From NCBI RefSeq assembly GCF_001571775.1, contig NZ_LRVM01000011.1:30881-94880 (forward strand): 64,000 nucleotides of DNA. The letters are read 5' to 3'. Positions 43,101 to 52,796 of this stretch are shown here, in pieces (position 1 is the first letter of the stretch; every line of letters starts with the position of its first letter). The notes under the pieces were generated by a model. That model was given only the letters and a program-made list of their open reading frames with translations. It ran no database searches and was not told the origin of the DNA. The position numbers were made by a program, and so were the translations under genes. The DNA is from Anaerotignum neopropionicum. GTDB taxonomy: Bacteria; Bacillota; Clostridia; Lachnospirales; Anaerotignaceae.

Positions 43101-44499
43101 TGACAGTATTTTTCCTTTCGCAAATTTTAGGGAATACTTCTGATATGCTTACGGGTATGTTCCTTTTGTCTATGGAAATTGAGTTAACAGCAAGGCCATT
43201 GCGCTCCATAATTTCCCCAAGACCGGCCTTAATCCCCTTGTCTGCGGAGAGAATCTTCTCGGGGCAAAACAATTGCATATCAATTTTTCCCTTATTATGC
43301 AGTATAATTAAGTCAAAAAATCCTACATCCTTAATATCAAACTTAATTAAGAGTTTTGTCTTTTTTTCAACTTCACCATTTTTCCCCTCCTCATCGTCGG
43401 GATCAATCCAGAGCTCCGAAAACATCATGTTTCCATTCACATCCAGCGGAAGCATTACATGCAGCAATGGCATATAAACACTTTCATTTAAAAGCATAGA
43501 TGTCAAAATACCCTTAAACCCATCAATATTTTCGTAACCGGCCTCGCCCCGAATACCTCTCTCCAAAATGTTAATAAGCCTTTGGTTAGACTCATCACCC
43601 CGCAACTTCTCTCCGTGCAGTTGCATTAATACATCGGCAAATGTTTCTGAATCTATATTGCCAAGCTTATCCTTAATTACATTATAATGCATAATTTCAT
43701 CAAATGCATCAATAAATCCATTTTTATTTGCATTTTCGTATCGAGAAATGTTTTGCGTAAGGGATGAGATTAAATCTCTGACGCGGCCGAAATCATTTGT
43801 ATATCTAGTATATTTTGATAAAAAAGGAATAATCTCTTTTTTTAAGATTTCCAAATTATTTGTTGTGTCCCCCGGCTTTGCATTTTCATCCAGCTGCTTG
43901 GTCAATTCAAGGAGCTGCTCTGAATAGCTTTTGGGTAGACTTTTAGATAAATTGGAAAGATCAATTAAAATATTTTTTACAATATGATTGCTGGCAGAAA
44001 AATCATTATATTTTTTCAGTAAATCCAAAATTTTAGAATTTAATTCCCCGGAATTTGATTCTGCAAGTACGTTTCTTAAAAAATCAAAAAAAGCTCCGCC
44101 AAATTTTGTGGCCCCGCCTACCTGATTTTTCAAAAACCCCTGCAGTTCCTCTGGGGAAAGCTTTATCAGCTCTAAAAACCGAGAAATTTCCTGTGCAAAA
44201 TTTTCATTGATTCCCGAGTTTACTAGATTCCCCAATTTTACAAACATCAAGTCACCCATAAGCTCCGTTGTAAAAGGAGCATCTTTTAAAACCTTCAAAA
44301 AGCCCTCATAATTTGAGTTTTGATATTGCACAAAATTATTTTGCTGATAATCTGTATTGGAAGATTTGCTGTCGGGTCTTGTAACTTTGCTCACATTTGT
44401 TATATTATTAATATTAGGATCGTTTGTGGTGATAGGATTTGTTCTTGAAGAATTCTCATATCCGGAAACGGGGGTTGATACTTTTATGATATTTGACAT
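43087..44499 (-). CDS. ylqG: FliK/YlqG-like protein with Flg_hook-type C-terminus
   Basis: The 470-residue protein starts with a polar, Asn/Ser/Thr-rich segment, followed by a helical region and a C-terminal domain of about 110 residues (PLHVMLPLDVNGNMMFSELWID, LIKFDIKDVGFFDLIILHNKG) that resembles the hook-length-control C-domain. In Bacillus subtilis ylqG precedes ylqH, the same order as here. Its molecular role is undefined, possibly export control. The start is the ATG at 44499 with GAGG about 10 bases upstream; the longer frame to 44595 crosses the promoter. First gene of the minus-strand operon. Confidence 0.75.
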   Translation of the reverse strand: MSNIIKVSTPVSGYENSSRTNPITTNDPNINNITNVSKVTRPDSKSSNTDYQQNNFVQYQNSNYEGFLKVLKDAPFTTELMGDLMFVKLGNLVNSGINENFAQEISRFLELIKLSPEELQGFLKNQVGGATKFGGAFFDFLRNVLAESNSGELNSKILDLLKKYNDFSASNHIVKNILIDLSNLSKSLPKSYSEQLLELTKQLDENAKPGDTTNNLEILKKEIIPFLSKYTRYTNDFGRVRDLISSLTQNISRYENANKNGFIDAFDEIMHYNVIKDKLGNIDSETFADVLMQLHGEKLRGDESNQRLINILERGIRGEAGYENIDGFKGILTSMLLNESVYMPLLHVMLPLDVNGNMMFSELWIDPDDEEGKNGEVEKKTKLLIKFDIKDVGFFDLIILHNKGKIDMQLFCPEKILSADKGIKAGLGEIMERNGLAVNSISIDKRNIPVSISEVFPKICERKNTVNVKI

Positions 44500-44550
44500 T
44501 ATTTCACATCCTCTTCGCCAACTTTTTTGCCAACTATTATTATTTTCCTC

Positions 44551-44595
44551 TTTTTGTCGAATTAAATTTATAGTATAATTAACCAAACAGTACAA
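44551..44595. promoter_or_regulatory. Overlapping divergent promoters for ylqG operon and cheA operon
   Basis: Minus strand: TTGTAC (44590-44595), 17 bp, TATAAA (44567-44572). Plus strand: TTTTTG (44551-44556), 17 bp, TATAAT (44574-44579). The two overlap, so transcription of the two operons may compete or be jointly regulated. Confidence 0.5.
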
Positions 44596-44635
44596 TTAAT
44601 GGTCTACATATTCTTTTCTAAGGTGGTGCTCATAA

Positions 44636-46723
44636 ATGAACAATGGCATGGATAGTATGATTGACATGTATTTATTTGAAACAAATTCTCTCCTCGAGCA
44701 ATTGGAAAACATCATGCTCGAAGCGGAAAAAGCTAAGGCCTTCACAACAGAAGATATTGACGAAATTTTCCGCATCATGCATACAATCAAAGGTTCTTCA
44801 GCAATGATGGAATTCGATTCTATTTCAAAAATAGCACATCGGGTTGAGGATCTTTTCTTCATCTTCAGGCAAAACAACACAACAAATTCTTTTTCAGATG
44901 CCATGCGGACTGAGCTTTTTAATCTAATTCTTAATGCAAACGACTTTATGCGTACTGAAGTTGCAAAAATCGAGCAAAACGAACCTATCTCTGATAATAT
45001 CGACAGTTTTATAAGCGATATTAATACTTTTATTGAAAAATTGAATTCAGGCGAACCCAACACCTTGGAAACCGCCGAAAACAAAGCGAAGGCCACCCCA
45101 AATACCGTAACACAAAATGGTACCTTTGTACAATCCATTCCTACTACAAATGCCCCCTACATCATCAAAATCATTTTTGATGATGGCTGCGGAATGGAGC
45201 ATTTGCGAGCTTTTATGGTAAAAAATACAATTATGGATAACATCGGGAACAACTTTAGTTTTTATCCTGAGGATGTGGAAACCAATTCCGAAACCTGTAA
45301 TTATATTATGGATAACGGCTTTTTCATCTTCCTTGAGGATGAAACCCTTGTTGATTCCGCCGTTGCTGCAATCAAAAGCTCTTTAAACATTGCTTCCTTC
45401 GAGGTTATTTCCAATCCTTCCGCACAACCTGAAAAGCATAAGATAGCAGCCACTGATAGCCTTCAAAATGGAGCGGCCAACCAAAATAAGGCTGGCAAAA
45501 AAGCAAGTACTCCTCCCGCTGCAAACCAGCAGACCAAGCAAAGCATTATCAGCGTGAGCCTGTCAAAGCTGGACAGCCTTATGGCTATTGTGGGCGAAAT
45601 TGTTATTACGGAATCTATGGTAACCTCCTCCCCGGATTTAAAAGGGTTGAAGCTGGATAATTTTACAAAGTCCACCAGGCAATTGAGAAAATTGACGGAC
45701 GAGCTGCAAGATATTGCTATGTCAATGCGTATGGTTCCCATTTCAGGCGTATTTAATAAAATGAACCGCATTGTTCGTGATATGGGACAGCATCTCAATA
45801 AGGATGTACGTCTTACAATTATCGGCGAAAATACCGAATTAGACAAAACAATCGTAGACAGCATCAATGACCCTTTAATTCATATTGTAAGAAACTCTAT
45901 GGATCATGGCATTGAAGAAAGTGCTGCCGAAAGAATTGCTGCAGGCAAGGAGCCTCAAGGGGAAATCGTTCTTGAAGCAAAGCATACCGGCAGCGATATC
46001 ATCATTACAATTGCCGACGACGGCGTTGGTGTTAACCCCGAAAAGGTATTGGAAAAAGCAAAACGCAACGGCATACTTACAAAACCCGAAAACGAATACA
46101 CTCAACGGGAAATCCTTGCCCTGCTCCTTGCCCCCGGTTTTTCCACAAACGAAACCGTTACCGAATATTCCGGCCGTGGCGTTGGCATGGATGTTGTAAA
46201 GCAGAATATCGAAAAAGTCGGCGGCGTTGTTACCATCGACAGCGAATTGGGTGAAGGCACTTGTATCACATTGAAAATACCTTTAACCTTAGCAATTGTG
46301 GATGGCATGGAAATCGCCGTAGGCAAATCAACCTTTACGATGCCGATTACCAATATCAAGCAATCCTTTAAGTGTAATCATGATGAAGTTATTTTTGACT
46401 CTGTAGGCAACGAACTGATTGAACGCATGGGGAACTATTATCCCATCGTACGGCTGCACAACCTTTATAATATTGAAACGTCAGTCACCGATATTGAAGA
46501 AGGTATTTTAGTATGGGTAGAAGCCAGCGATAAATCCTATTGCTTGTTTGTTGACAGCTTTATTGGCGAACAACAGGTTGTTGTAAAGCCTCTGCCTCCA
46601 TACCTGAATGGCTTTAACATTAAGAACTCAGGCGTTGCAGGATGCACAATTCTTGGTGACGGAAATATTAGTATAATTTTGGATGCTTTGAGTCTTCATA
46701 CTGCATTCATGAATTCGTTATAA
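44636..46723 (+). CDS. cheA: Chemotaxis histidine kinase CheA
   Basis: CheA autophosphorylates in response to receptors and passes phosphate to CheY and CheB. The 695 residues show the P1 domain with HTIKGSSAMM (phospho-His49), a P2-like response-regulator-binding domain (about 175-265), the dimerisation helices, the ATPase domain (HIVRNSMDHGIE, ADDGVGVNPEKV, GRGVGMDVVKQNIEKVGG) and a CheW-like P5 domain at the C-terminus. AAGGTGG precedes the ATG by 9 bases. It is the first gene of cheA-cheW-cheR-cheB. Confidence 0.97.
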   Translation: MNNGMDSMIDMYLFETNSLLEQLENIMLEAEKAKAFTTEDIDEIFRIMHTIKGSSAMMEFDSISKIAHRVEDLFFIFRQNNTTNSFSDAMRTELFNLILNANDFMRTEVAKIEQNEPISDNIDSFISDINTFIEKLNSGEPNTLETAENKAKATPNTVTQNGTFVQSIPTTNAPYIIKIIFDDGCGMEHLRAFMVKNTIMDNIGNNFSFYPEDVETNSETCNYIMDNGFFIFLEDETLVDSAVAAIKSSLNIASFEVISNPSAQPEKHKIAATDSLQNGAANQNKAGKKASTPPAANQQTKQSIISVSLSKLDSLMAIVGEIVITESMVTSSPDLKGLKLDNFTKSTRQLRKLTDELQDIAMSMRMVPISGVFNKMNRIVRDMGQHLNKDVRLTIIGENTELDKTIVDSINDPLIHIVRNSMDHGIEESAAERIAAGKEPQGEIVLEAKHTGSDIIITIADDGVGVNPEKVLEKAKRNGILTKPENEYTQREILALLLAPGFSTNETVTEYSGRGVGMDVVKQNIEKVGGVVTIDSELGEGTCITLKIPLTLAIVDGMEIAVGKSTFTMPITNIKQSFKCNHDEVIFDSVGNELIERMGNYYPIVRLHNLYNIETSVTDIEEGILVWVEASDKSYCLFVDSFIGEQQVVVKPLPPYLNGFNIKNSGVAGCTILGDGNISIILDALSLHTAFMNSL

Positions 46724-46737
46724 GGGGGAATATTATA

Positions 46738-47217
46738 ATGAGAATGGAAAGTAATATAACTGAGGAACTGATGGATGAGGAATATGAATTGCTGGCTACA
46801 GAAGAAAATATAAATAAATTTCTCACCTTTATCTCTGCTGATTTGGTCTATGGAATCCCCATTGAAAATGTGGTTGAAATCATTACAAACGCCAGTATTA
46901 CCAGTTTGCCTATGGTTCCATCCTACGTTTTGGGCATCATCAATCTTAGGGGGCAAATCGTACCTATTATTGATATTCGTAAAATAATGAATAAACCCGA
47001 CAACGAGGATACCTCAATTCTTTGCGTTATTATTTTGGAAATCGATTCAATTTCCATTGGCGTTTTGGTGGACAGTGTTTTACAGGTAATCAATGTACCT
47101 AATAAAATTTCCGCCCTTCCCTCTAAAAATCTTCCTTTTATCAGCGGGATGACAAATTTGAGTGATGGCAGCGTAATGTACAGCTTGGATTGTGATTTAT
47201 TAATCAGCAATAAATAA
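46738..47217 (+). CDS. cheW: Chemotaxis coupling protein CheW
   Basis: A 159-residue adaptor linking receptors to CheA. The CheW fold is recognisable in YGIPIENVVEIITNASITSLP, VLGIINLRGQIVPIIDIRKI and GVLVDSVLQVINVP. The first 20 residues are an acidic extension. It is 14 bp from cheA and 12 bp from cheR. Confidence 0.95.
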   Translation: MRMESNITEELMDEEYELLATEENINKFLTFISADLVYGIPIENVVEIITNASITSLPMVPSYVLGIINLRGQIVPIIDIRKIMNKPDNEDTSILCVIILEIDSISIGVLVDSVLQVINVPNKISALPSKNLPFISGMTNLSDGSVMYSLDCDLLISNK

Positions 47218-47229
47218 GGTGGTTGATGC

Positions 47230-48042
47230 ATGAATAATTTAAAAGAAAACGATTTTGTCCGTCTTTACACTTTTATCCAAAACAATTATGGCATAAATCT
47301 CTCAAAGAAAAAACAATTAATTGAAGGGCGGCTTAACTCAACCATCTTTGCAATGGGCTTTACTGATTTCTCCGAATATGTGGATTTTATTCTTACCAAA
47401 TCCACCAAACAGGATATTGATCTTCTGTTAAACAAGCTTACCACCAACTATACCTATTTTATGCGGGAGAAGGCTCATTTTGATTACTTTAGTCAAAATA
47501 TTCTGCCCCATCTTGTGAATACTAAAAAGGATAAGGTTTTGAGTGTTTGGAGCGCAGGCTGTTCTACAGGGCAGGAACCATATACCCTTTCCATTTTAAT
47601 GAAAGAATTTTTAGGCAAAGATGCACCCCGTTGGGATACCCGTGTTTTAGCCACGGATATTTCTCAAAAGGTGCTTTTGCAAGCTCAAAACGGAGTTTAT
47701 CCACAGGATTCTTTCAAGGATATGCCAAGTGAGTGGATACGCAAATATTTTAATCGCGTTGACAACACCGACCAATATGAAGTGACCTCCGCGTTAAAAT
47801 CAAACGTAATCTTTAAGCCCTTTAATTTAATGGATCCCATACAATTTAAGATTCCATTTGATGTTATATTTTGTCGAAACGTAATGATCTATTTTAATCA
47901 GCAAACAAAGGATGCTTTGGTGGATAGATTTTATGATTCCACCAATCACGGAGGACATCTTATTATTGGGCTTTCCGAAACAATTAATAAAAGCAACGCA
48001 CGATATAAATATGTTATGCCCGCGGTATACAGAAAAATCTAA
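47230..48042 (+). CDS. cheR: Chemotaxis protein methyltransferase CheR
   Basis: CheR transfers methyl groups from S-adenosylmethionine to receptor glutamates. The 270-residue protein has the N-terminal helical domain, then the methyltransferase motifs NKLTTNYTYFMREKAHFDYF, VWSAGCSTGQEPYTL, LATDISQKVLLQA and FDVIFCRNVMIYF. It is within the che operon. Confidence 0.96.
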   Translation: MNNLKENDFVRLYTFIQNNYGINLSKKKQLIEGRLNSTIFAMGFTDFSEYVDFILTKSTKQDIDLLLNKLTTNYTYFMREKAHFDYFSQNILPHLVNTKKDKVLSVWSAGCSTGQEPYTLSILMKEFLGKDAPRWDTRVLATDISQKVLLQAQNGVYPQDSFKDMPSEWIRKYFNRVDNTDQYEVTSALKSNVIFKPFNLMDPIQFKIPFDVIFCRNVMIYFNQQTKDALVDRFYDSTNHGGHLIIGLSETINKSNARYKYVMPAVYRKI

Positions 48043-48074
48043 TTGTTGCTAAATTAAAGAAAGGGGAGCGTTTA

Positions 48075-49124
48075 ATGAATAAAAGAATCAAAGTGTTAGT
48101 TGTAGACGACTCGCTGTTCTTTCGAGGGGTTCTTACAAAAAAACTTGCAGAATTCAGCAATATAGATGTTTTGGGATATGCCCGGGATGCATTTGAGGCA
48201 AAAGAAAAAATACTCCTGCTCAAACCCGACGTTATCACGCTCGATGTGGAAATGCCGAAGCAAAGTGGTATTGAGTTTTTAAATCAGATCCTTCCGGAAC
48301 AACCAATTCCCATTGTCTTGGTATCCGCACTGGACATCAGTGTATTTGATGCACTGGCCGCAGGGGCAGTGGATTTTGTAAAAAAGCCGGAGCTTGCAAG
48401 AACAGATAACATTACCGCCTTTATCAATGAACTTGCTGCAAAAATTACAATCGCAAGCAATGCAAAGGTAACGGCACCCTTAAAAACAAGTGCAATCTTA
48501 ACCCTATCAAAGCCAAATTTTGCACCCATAAAGCTTTCTACCCTGACAAGCACAACAATTATTGCTTTGGGTGCATCCACGGGCGGGACAGAAGCAACCA
48601 TTCCCATAATTAAAGATTTGCCTGAAAATACACCGGGTATTTTGATTGTGCAGCACATGCCTCCCGGATTTACAAAAATGTATGCTGAACGATTAAATCG
48701 TCTTTGTAAAATGGAGGTTCGTGAGGCTGTCAATGGCGATATTGTCAAACCCGGCTTAATCCTAGTTGCCCCAGGGGATTATCACATGAAGCTCACAAAA
48801 ATCGGCGCAAATTACGTTGTAAAATGCTATCAGGCTGAAAAGGTAAGCGGACACAGGCCCTCCGTTGACGTTTTGTTTGACTCCGTGGCGGAGGTTGCAA
48901 AAAAAAATGCTGTTGGCATCATTATGACAGGAATGGGAAGGGATGGCGCCCAAGGCCTTTTGAATATGCGCAAGGCAGGCGCTTTTACCATTGGCCAAAA
49001 CAAAGAATCCTGCGTCGTATACGGAATGCCTATGGTAGCCAAAAACATTGGTGCTGTTTGCACGGAAACTTCTTTCGAAAACATCCCCTTTGTTTTGCGT
49101 AAGCATCTGGCTTCCCTTGAATAA
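48075..49124 (+). CDS. cheB: Chemotaxis methylesterase CheB
   Basis: CheB removes receptor methyl groups when phosphorylated by CheA. The receiver domain has VDDS (Asp11/12), phospho-acceptor Asp57 in TLDVEMP, and VKKP. The methylesterase domain carries the Ser-His-Asp set in GASTGGTEA, VQHMPPGFT and MTGMGRDGAQG. The length is 349 residues. No cheY, cheC or cheD is seen in the window. Confidence 0.96.
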   Translation: MNKRIKVLVVDDSLFFRGVLTKKLAEFSNIDVLGYARDAFEAKEKILLLKPDVITLDVEMPKQSGIEFLNQILPEQPIPIVLVSALDISVFDALAAGAVDFVKKPELARTDNITAFINELAAKITIASNAKVTAPLKTSAILTLSKPNFAPIKLSTLTSTTIIALGASTGGTEATIPIIKDLPENTPGILIVQHMPPGFTKMYAERLNRLCKMEVREAVNGDIVKPGLILVAPGDYHMKLTKIGANYVVKCYQAEKVSGHRPSVDVLFDSVAEVAKKNAVGIIMTGMGRDGAQGLLNMRKAGAFTIGQNKESCVVYGMPMVAKNIGAVCTETSFENIPFVLRKHLASLE

Positions 49125-49179
49125 TAAATTCTCCAAGATAACTTAGGTTATCAACAAAATTTGACACCCATTCCACTAC

Positions 49180-49296
49180 AAGGAGCTTCGACGGCAAAAA
49201 CGCCTGGAAGCTCCTTTGTTATCCAAGGCATTTTTTGTTTCACTGATTTTGTCTTTCTTTGTCACACTTTTATGGTGTGATTTTATTTTTTTATCC
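49180..49296 (+). terminator. Two terminator hairpins after cheB
   Basis: AGGAGCTTC (49181-49189) pairs with GAAGCTCCT (49207-49215). Further on TCACAC (49262-49267) pairs with GTGTGA (49275-49280), directly followed by TTTTATTTTTTT. The second is the stronger terminator. Together they separate the che operon from flgM. Confidence 0.8.
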
Positions 49297-49305
49297 AAAA
49301 AAAAT

Positions 49306-49333
49306 ATTATTATTGTTACTTAGATGCCGATAT
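49306..49333 (+). promoter_or_regulatory. Candidate sigma-28 (SigD) promoter of flgM
   Basis: GCCGATAT (49326-49333) matches the sigma-28 -10 consensus GCCGATAA at seven of eight positions. The -35 region 15 bp upstream (ATTAT, 49306-49310) is a poor match to TAAA. Located 45 bp before flgM, the usual place for a sigma-28 promoter. Confidence 0.5.
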
Positions 49334-49378
49334 ATATTTTAGAACACAATTATCTGTTAAAGATTAAGGAGAATTATT

Positions 49379-49684
49379 ATGAAGGTCAGTCTAAATAGCT
49401 TTTTTAATATGCAGTCTACCAATAAAAATAAAGAAAAAACCTCGCAGCTCCTTCCCCAGAGCAATACTGCCTCTCGGGCAAAAAACTGCGATGAAATCAT
49501 TATTAGCGCAAAAATTGAAAAACCGACGCAAATCGGCTTTGTTGATGAGCTGAAAAATAGGCTCGCAAAAGAAGCCGCCACCCCCTGCCCGGAACAAAAA
49601 ATTGCCGATTTGAAACAACAAATTGAAGAAGGCACTTATCAAATTGATTTGGATCAAATTGCAAAAAAAATGTTGCTTTCTTGA
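49379..49684 (+). CDS. flgM: Anti-sigma-28 factor FlgM
   Basis: FlgM holds the flagellar sigma factor inactive until the hook is finished. The 101-residue product has a disordered polar N-terminus and the C-terminal sigma-binding helices ending KIADLKQQIEEGTYQIDLDQ then IAKKML, the classic FlgM pattern. AAGGAG precedes the ATG. Confidence 0.93.
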   Translation: MKVSLNSFFNMQSTNKNKEKTSQLLPQSNTASRAKNCDEIIISAKIEKPTQIGFVDELKNRLAKEAATPCPEQKIADLKQQIEEGTYQIDLDQIAKKMLLS

Positions 49685-49705
49685 GCGGAAAGGAAATAAA
49701 AAAAC

Positions 49706-50161
49706 ATGACAACAATTGTTGAATTTAATCACATTATTTTAAGCCTAATTGAGCTTTTTAAAGCTCTTACTACCATCGAAAATGACAAGCTGAAAGCCGT
49801 GACCGCTAAAGATTTGGATGCATTAAACGCTTGCATTAAAGACGAACAGGTTCAGGTTTTGAAATTAAGAGGACTTGATAAAAAACGTGAGCAAGTCCAA
49901 GCTGATTTGGGCTATGAAAACCATACGTTTAAGGAAATTATCGCTCTGCTTCCCGAGAATCAAAAAAAGGACAGCAAGGAACTTTTTACCCTGCTTGAAC
50001 AGGCAACCAGCGATTTTCATGCAGTAAACGACAGCGTAAAAACCGCACTCGAAGTGAATTTGCACTTCATTAATACAGCACTCGGCAAATTAAATATTAA
50101 CCCAGATATTGTACAAAAACAAATGCCCTCTGGGAATAATTTTAAAAATAGATTTGCTTAA
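49706..50161 (+). CDS. flgN: Flagellar export chaperone FlgN
   Basis: FlgN binds the hook-junction proteins FlgK and FlgL before export. The 151-residue all-helical protein with coiled-coil character (LKAVTAKDLDALNACIKDEQ, LRGLDKKREQV) fits the FlgN family, and its position between flgM and flgK is diagnostic. Confidence 0.9.
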   Translation: MTTIVEFNHIILSLIELFKALTTIENDKLKAVTAKDLDALNACIKDEQVQVLKLRGLDKKREQVQADLGYENHTFKEIIALLPENQKKDSKELFTLLEQATSDFHAVNDSVKTALEVNLHFINTALGKLNINPDIVQKQMPSGNNFKNRFA

Positions 50162-50191
50162 CCATAATTGTAGTCAAAGGGGGACACCTTC

Positions 50192-51760
50192 ATGCGTTCA
50201 ACATTCGCCGGGTTTACAACTGCCCAATTAGCGCTTCGCGCCAGCCAATATGGACTAGATGTAACAGGCCAAAATATTTCAAACGTAAACACCAACGGTT
50301 ATACAAGACAGGTGGTTGACCAAATAAGCTTAAACCTACAAAATGCCGGACGTTACGCAACTGTAGCCAATGTGGGCTATGGCACCTTAGTTACAGGCGT
50401 TTCTCAGGTGAGAGATCCTTATCTGGACATTCGATTCAGAAACGAAGTGGCAAAGGTAGGGGAAGCCGACGTTAAACTGGCCGGGCTGCAGGAAATTGAA
50501 TCTATCTTGGACGAAATTGCAAAAGATGGTATCCAAACCCAGCTTAGTGACCTTAACACCATGCTGCAAAAACTTTCTTCTAATGTCAGCAGCAAAGAAT
50601 ATGAAAACATGGTAAAGTCCTCTGCGGAGTCGTTGACAAAATATTTAAATCAATGTGCAAAGCAATTGGAAACCATCCGTTCCAACCACGAATATAACCT
50701 AACCGAGGTTGAAGTTCCTGAAATCAATAACATTTTGGAAAACATTGCGGAATTGAATAAGTCAATTAAAAACGGACAGATTAACGGCACGCCTGCCCTA
50801 GAATTGTTGGATCAAAGAAATGTTTTAATTGATCAATTGGCAAGCTATATGAAAATCAATGTTACCTATGTTCCCACAAAAATTTCTGACAGCTTAACCA
50901 TTGACGAATTGAAGATCGATTTGGTGGGGGAAAATAATACAATAAACCTGTTGAATCATTTGGATCATGTGAATCTTGAAATTCCAAGCGGAACAACGCA
51001 GCTTAATATTGTTGACAAAGACGGAAATCCCGTTAAGGATGCCAATGACGTCGTAATTGGCGAGGACATATTTAGTGAGCTCTCAACTGGTTCCTTAAAA
51101 GGCAATTTGGAATTTTTAAATTCTTCTGGTGAGTTTGATGGTGCCAATAATTCCTTTAGAGGCATCGGCTATTATCAACAAATGCTTGACCTTATGGCAA
51201 CAAAATTGGCCACCACCTTTAACGATATTAATAACACAGGACTTGATCCGGCGGACTTACATGATATGTTTGCTTCCTCCGATGGAGGTACGATCACAGC
51301 AAAAACTATTTGTATTGCTTCCGGATGGGAAAACTCTGATTATGGACTTACTGCATCGGTAACGCCTGACGGGAGCGCACCCGCCTCTGGCGCCAATGAT
51401 AATATACTAAAAATGATTAACGCACTGCAAGCGAACCAGTCCTTTGTTGATGAAGGAACGCTTCCCGATGACTCTGACGATATCACCATGTTTACTGGTA
51501 CCTTCCACGAATTTATATCCAATTTGAACACCACATTGGGTATTGATATTAAATCAACAAAATCGTCGCTAAACAACTATGTGTCTGTGGCAAATGAAAT
51601 TACAGATGCAAAAAGCGCTATTTCATCAGTCAGCTTGGATGAAGAAGGTATGAATCTAATTAGATATCAACAATCCTATGCAGCAGCAGCAAGACTGATG
51701 ACAACCTTAGATGAAGCCGTGGACACCTTAATTAATAAAATGGGTATTGTTGGAAGATAA
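50192..51760 (+). CDS. flgK: Flagellar hook-associated protein 1
   Basis: FlgK forms the first hook-filament junction layer. The 522-residue protein has the N-terminal rod/hook signature QYGLDVTGQNISNVNTNGYT and the C-terminal helix YQQSYAAAARLMTTLDEAVD with INKMG. The variable central domain lies between. AAGGGGG precedes the ATG. Confidence 0.95.
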   Translation: MRSTFAGFTTAQLALRASQYGLDVTGQNISNVNTNGYTRQVVDQISLNLQNAGRYATVANVGYGTLVTGVSQVRDPYLDIRFRNEVAKVGEADVKLAGLQEIESILDEIAKDGIQTQLSDLNTMLQKLSSNVSSKEYENMVKSSAESLTKYLNQCAKQLETIRSNHEYNLTEVEVPEINNILENIAELNKSIKNGQINGTPALELLDQRNVLIDQLASYMKINVTYVPTKISDSLTIDELKIDLVGENNTINLLNHLDHVNLEIPSGTTQLNIVDKDGNPVKDANDVVIGEDIFSELSTGSLKGNLEFLNSSGEFDGANNSFRGIGYYQQMLDLMATKLATTFNDINNTGLDPADLHDMFASSDGGTITAKTICIASGWENSDYGLTASVTPDGSAPASGANDNILKMINALQANQSFVDEGTLPDDSDDITMFTGTFHEFISNLNTTLGIDIKSTKSSLNNYVSVANEITDAKSAISSVSLDEEGMNLIRYQQSYAAAARLMTTLDEAVDTLINKMGIVGR

Positions 51761-51779
51761 TGAAAAGGAGTTGCTTTAA

Positions 51780-52772
51780 ATGAGAATTACAACCACTCAG
51801 GTTTTACGCAATTATCAAACAAACCTTGGAAAAGCTAGATCCGAATTAAGTGAAGCTGAAAATCGTGTACTTACAAAAAGAAACTTTAGCAAGGCCTCTG
51901 AAGATCCCGCCTCTGCGGCAACTGCCTACAAGTTAAGAAAAGAGTATATTGAAACAGGGGATCATATTGAAAACGTAAGCAGCGTTATTTCCCAGTTTGA
52001 TGCAGTAGACAGCAGCACAATGGAGATGGGTACCATTGCCAAAGAAGCGAATGCTTTGATTTTGCAAGGCATCTCGGACACATCAAGCGTTGAGCAGCGA
52101 ACAACAATTGCAACAAGTCTTAGGCAGATGCAAGAATCCATTGTTATGTCGGCCAATTCAAAGTTGGGAGAAACCTTCCTTTTTGGCGGACAGACAACCG
52201 ATAGCGTTCCTTTTAAGCTTGTAGACGGAAAGCTTCAATACTTTGGTCTTGATGTTTCCAGCACCGACGCTGATGTGCAGGCACAGCTAAAAGATATGGC
52301 TAATGCAAAAATTTATGTTGACTTAGGCTTTGGCCTAACCTTCACCGGCGGAAACATGGATAGCAACAGCGCCTTTAATACCGCTATTTCAGGACTAAAT
52401 GCTCTTGGCTACGGACAGAGTAATGGAATGGATAATAACCTGGTAGATTTACTGGGTACGGTAGCGGATGAACTGGAAAAAGATCCAATTGATGGAGATA
52501 CGTTAGATGCTCTAAGCAAGCAATTTAGTGATTCAAAAAGCAAGCTGACCGATTTTCTCACAGCTTTGGGCACAAAAAGCAATTTTCTCGAGTCCACCAA
52601 AACACGCTTAGAGGATAATAAAATTACGCTAAATGAAAAAATTGTAGCTGTAGAAAATGTAGATTTGGAAGCAGCCATTACAGACTACGCTTGGGCGCAA
52701 TTTGCATATAATGCAGCATTAAAGGTAGGAAACGGTATTCTTAGTCAATCTTTTATTGACTTTATGAACTAA
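51780..52772 (+). CDS. flgL: Flagellar hook-associated protein 3
   Basis: FlgL forms the second junction layer, adjoining flagellin. The 330-residue product has the flagellin-like N-terminus (MRITTTQVLRNYQTNLGKA, KASEDPASAATAYKLRKEY) and C-terminal helix (DLEAAITDYAWAQFAYNAAL). AAAGGAG precedes the ATG. Confidence 0.95.
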   Translation: MRITTTQVLRNYQTNLGKARSELSEAENRVLTKRNFSKASEDPASAATAYKLRKEYIETGDHIENVSSVISQFDAVDSSTMEMGTIAKEANALILQGISDTSSVEQRTTIATSLRQMQESIVMSANSKLGETFLFGGQTTDSVPFKLVDGKLQYFGLDVSSTDADVQAQLKDMANAKIYVDLGFGLTFTGGNMDSNSAFNTAISGLNALGYGQSNGMDNNLVDLLGTVADELEKDPIDGDTLDALSKQFSDSKSKLTDFLTALGTKSNFLESTKTRLEDNKITLNEKIVAVENVDLEAAITDYAWAQFAYNAALKVGNGILSQSFIDFMN

Positions 52773-52796
52773 AAAATAACGAGACAAGGAGGAATA

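Noticed and set aside
44596..45138. 180-codon minus-strand frame opposite the start of cheA
   Set aside because: It is antisense to the CheA P1 domain, low-complexity Ser/Ile-rich, with no ribosome binding site.
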